Below are positions 61,764-64,000 of a stretch of 64,000 nucleotides of DNA, one piece after another; the first letter of the stretch is position 1; each line of letters starts with the position of its first letter. Both the position numbers and the translations under genes were made by a program. The stretch covers positions 1 to 64,000 of the forward strand of contig JAPKHK010000004.1 of assembly GCA_026646885.1 (NCBI GenBank), given 5' to 3'. Origin of the DNA: Casimicrobiaceae bacterium (lineage in GTDB: Bacteria; Pseudomonadota; Gammaproteobacteria; Burkholderiales; Casimicrobiaceae). The notes under the pieces are model-generated. The model saw only the letters and a list, made by a program, of their open reading frames with translations. It searched no databases and was not told the origin of the DNA.

Positions 61764-63458
61764 TCAGGGCAAAGCGCAGAACACCTCGCCTTCAGGCGCC
61801 CAGCCGATGCGCTGCATATCGGCAAGCGTACTGCGGCTCGTGGTATAGCGATGGTTGGAGTCGTTGTCGGGATAGCCCTGGTTGTAGGCGCGATAGACTG
61901 GCAGGCGATCACCTGCGCAACCGTCGGGACCAGGCAAGGGTACCGCGAAAGCGAGTCCTTCATAGTACCAGGCGGGATCGCCACGAACCTGCGCGCACTC
62001 GGCAGCGCTCCCGGTATAGAAGTGAGAATTCGGCCCAATGCCCGGCGTCCCATAGAATCGGCAAACTGGCGCGGCGTTGGACGTGCCCAAGGTATGTGCC
62101 TTGAAACTCAAGCCGGTGCGCCTCCAACCCGGTCCGGCGGCACCGGCGTCGATGCCTGCGGCCTCGGCAGCGGAGGCGGTGACAAAGAAATGTTTCAGTT
62201 GTGGATGATAGAACTCAGCGACCGTTACTTCGCCGGGCGCAGGTGCTAGCGGGTGCAGCACGTCGACACGCGTTGCATCTTGCGGCCCACCAAGCACCTC
62301 TTGCATTCGTCCAAGCCTAACGCGCGCGCCCCGGTCATCGCGCAGAAAGGCGTCGAAGAAAGTGACCGTCCAGGTATAGATGTCCGGTACCAAGCTCGCA
62401 TCGTAGCGGTGCCCGACATCCCGAAAGGCTACCAAGAACCGGTTGCCGGAGAGGCGATTCACGGCCTGCTCGGTCAGGGTGGCCGGTGCCGTAAAATCGG
62501 CGGTACCAACGATGCCCAGATAGGGAACGGTGATCCCGTCGACCCCATTCTGGTCATCGCCGAACGCGGGCAAGAAACTCTGTCCGGAATAGGGCACATA
62601 GCCGGCGATAGCTCTGATGCGGCCATCCTGGACGACCCGCTGGGCGGATAGCCCCAAGGAGGAGGTCAGCTTGGCGCCGGCCATGAGCAGGCCGGTCTCG
62701 CCGCCCAAGCTTGTGCCGAAGAAGCCGATGCGCTGTGCATCGACCCGCTCGCGATAGCGCGCGTCGGCAAGCAGCAAATCGAGCGCCGCCCCCACTGCCA
62801 ACGGCCGGATTGCCTGCATTTCGACGAGATCGCTGAAATTGCGCACTGCGTACCAGTAGTCGCTCAAATCCTCTAGTCGCACACGCGAAAAGCGCGGATC
62901 ACCGTGAAAAATGGCCAGCACGGCATAGCCATGACTCACGAAACGCGTGATCGAGCCAAGATAATCGTCGGAGAGGGGACTGCCACCGAGACCGTGTGAA
63001 TACACCAGGAGCGGATAGGTTGTGGACGCGTCCGACCAAATCGGCATATCACCGGCCCGCTCCATGCGTGGCACGCTGTGGCCGCTTGGCAGGGGAAATT
63101 CGGCCCGGGCATTGGCGCTGGAGGTCGGATAGCAAAAGAGCGCGAGGTGTTCCTTGGGCTCGCCGCGCAGGCGCGGAAACAGGTCAGTCGCCGGCGGCGT
63201 CACGCTGAAGCGCAGTGCCGCGGATGGCTCGGTGAGGAGCTGGTTCACATAGCGATATTCACCGTCGCGTGGTATACCCTCCCAGTAAGCCTCTACCGGC
63301 TCGCCCGCGAGCTGCGAAAAATCCTGTGCAACATTGCTGCATGCCACCAAATGCGGCCCCAGAGCCAAGGGCGCCGCCCCCGCCAGGGCATCCGCCGCTC
63401 CAACCGGAAAAGCGAAAAGCAAACCGAAGATGGCAAGGAGAAGCCTTTTGATCAACAT
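61764..63458 (-). CDS. Exported alpha/beta hydrolase with DUF5648-like C-terminal domain
   Basis: A 564-residue protein with a signal peptide (FGLLFAFPVGAADA). The N-terminal 400 residues have an alpha/beta-hydrolase pattern: PLLVYSHGLGGSPLSDDYLGS (oxyanion), the nucleophile Ser in GFFGTSLGGETG, and a late Asp/His pair in VGTADFTAP and FRDVGHRYDAS. The last 150 residues match DUF5648-like repeats (VAEFYHPQLKHFFVTASAAEA, VCRFYGTPGIGPNSHFYTGSAAEC, VYRAYNQGYPDNDSNHRYTTS), usually found as extracellular C-terminal modules. It resembles secreted platelet-activating-factor acetylhydrolase-like enzymes; the substrate is unknown. Confidence 0.8.
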   Translation of the reverse strand: MLIKRLLLAIFGLLFAFPVGAADALAGAAPLALGPHLVACSNVAQDFSQLAGEPVEAYWEGIPRDGEYRYVNQLLTEPSAALRFSVTPPATDLFPRLRGEPKEHLALFCYPTSSANARAEFPLPSGHSVPRMERAGDMPIWSDASTTYPLLVYSHGLGGSPLSDDYLGSITRFVSHGYAVLAIFHGDPRFSRVRLEDLSDYWYAVRNFSDLVEMQAIRPLAVGAALDLLLADARYRERVDAQRIGFFGTSLGGETGLLMAGAKLTSSLGLSAQRVVQDGRIRAIAGYVPYSGQSFLPAFGDDQNGVDGITVPYLGIVGTADFTAPATLTEQAVNRLSGNRFLVAFRDVGHRYDASLVPDIYTWTVTFFDAFLRDDRGARVRLGRMQEVLGGPQDATRVDVLHPLAPAPGEVTVAEFYHPQLKHFFVTASAAEAAGIDAGAAGPGWRRTGLSFKAHTLGTSNAAPVCRFYGTPGIGPNSHFYTGSAAECAQVRGDPAWYYEGLAFAVPLPGPDGCAGDRLPVYRAYNQGYPDNDSNHRYTTSRSTLADMQRIGWAPEGEVFCALP

Positions 63459-63538
63459 GTTTGTGTGCTCACATTCGACTCAGACTCAGCGGCCTGTCGC
63501 CACGCAATTTGGAGCAAGGTTATTTCCACGACCAGCGC

Positions 63539-64000
63539 TCACCTGATTCGCATACCGTCCTCGAACAGCTCACCGGGATCAACGCTCCGGTAGGCCTCGG
63601 TAGGGTAAAAGGCGCGAAAATCAGCCATCACCTTGTCAAAAGGGAAATCCGACCAGCAGCCATGCTCGCGCAAGTACTCCATGTGAAGCCGATTCTTCGC
63701 GTCGTACTCTTGAAAGATGGCATCGCTGCGCCCGTCAAACTCCGTCGGGCGAACGTGGAAGCGCTCGCACATCTCGATGTTGAACGCTGGCGCCGCCTTC
63801 ACCCATCTGCCGTCCAGCAAGAGAAGCGCGTAGCCATGATGGATGAACGTGGTTTTGCCACCCATCATGGCCTTGAGCTTTTCGGTGCTGAGGTGATTCT
63901 CCACATCGGCGAGCCCTATTGCCGCGTGAATACCGGCCGCACGCGCCAGGGCGGCAAGCAAGATCGCCTTGGGCAAACAATACGCCGCCTTGGCCCGCAA
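63539..64000 (-). CDS. Transglutaminase-like protein, 5' end outside window
   Basis: The frame is open through the right edge, and the first visible codons are not a convincing start, so the N-terminus lies beyond the window. The visible 153 residues carry a transglutaminase-core pattern: the nucleophile Cys in YCLPKAILLAALARAAGI, where cysteine is followed by a helix, and the catalytic His in IHHGYALLLLDGRWVKAAPAFN. The usual acidic third residue is not obvious after the His (Asn in AFN). Such proteins occur as cytoplasmic peptidase-like enzymes of unknown target. It is 80 bp upstream of the hydrolase gene on the same strand. Confidence 0.75.
   Translation of the reverse strand: MRAKAAYCLPKAILLAALARAAGIHAAIGLADVENHLSTEKLKAMMGGKTTFIHHGYALLLLDGRWVKAAPAFNIEMCERFHVRPTEFDGRSDAIFQEYDAKNRLHMEYLREHGCWSDFPFDKVMADFRAFYPTEAYRSVDPGELFEDGMRIR

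Overview
The window is GC-rich, gene-dense bacterial chromosome. The block tpiA-secG-tRNA-Leu-nuoABCDEFGHIJKLMN, an fmdB-DUF502-aspS-nudB locus and an NuoG that lacks the N7 cluster cysteines together suggest a betaproteobacterium. Rhodocyclales or Nitrosomonadales relatives are a reasonable guess, but the genus cannot be fixed from this sequence. I see no rRNA, CRISPR array, insertion sequence or prophage. There is one tRNA gene.

Layout. Positions 1-10.1 kb (minus strand) hold a four-gene run of exported proteins: an SBBP-repeat protein, a 2097-residue Ig-repeat protein, a small membrane-anchored protein with a carboxypeptidase-regulatory-like fold, and the start of a phospholipase-C-like protein cut by the window edge. 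A sigma70-like promoter precedes the first gene. Positions 10.3-14.1 kb hold DNA-damage genes: imuA without imuB or dnaE2 beside it, lexA, and the abasic-site protein YedK/HMCES, plus an NTF2-like protein and a methyltransferase. Positions 14.2-17.5 kb carry an IclR regulator, an alpha/beta hydrolase and a HerA-like ATPase. Positions 17.7-22.6 kb carry an unknown lipoprotein, a small unknown protein and a PAS-PAS-PAS-GGDEF-EAL protein whose EAL half looks catalytically dead.

Positions 23.1-25.9 kb are lutABC (lactate oxidation). Positions 26.1-28.4 kb are ahpC-ahpF behind an OxyR-like site. Positions 28.5-44.8 kb are the complete 14-gene respiratory complex I operon with tpiA, secG and tRNA-Leu(GAG) at its head and a strong promoter upstream of tpiA. 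Positions 45.1-51.3 kb are housekeeping genes (CoA-binding protein, dsbB, SDR, NfeD-like, fmdB, DUF502, aspS, nudB) with a barnase/barstar-like pair between aspS and nudB. Positions 51.3-55.5 kb are a PAS-LuxR regulator divergent from a thiolase/acyl-CoA ligase/SDR operon. Positions 55.6-61.4 kb hold a CobD/AmpE-like membrane protein, an isochorismatase-like hydrolase, acetoacetyl-CoA synthetase, a thioesterase and ETF-ubiquinone oxidoreductase. Positions 61.4-64 kb hold a small lipoprotein, a hydrolase with a DUF5648-like C-terminus and a partial transglutaminase-like protein.

Physiology: an aerobic or respiratory organism that feeds electrons into the quinone pool from NADH (Nuo), acyl-CoA dehydrogenases (ETF-QO) and lactate (Lut), uses CoA-thioester and ketone-body chemistry, and defends against peroxide and DNA damage. 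The most notable non-coding signals are two unrelated palindromic repeat families: a REP/BIME-like pair upstream of lexA, and an approximately 100-bp dispersed repeat present between imuA and lexA and as a tandem pair splitting the nuoE-nuoF junction.
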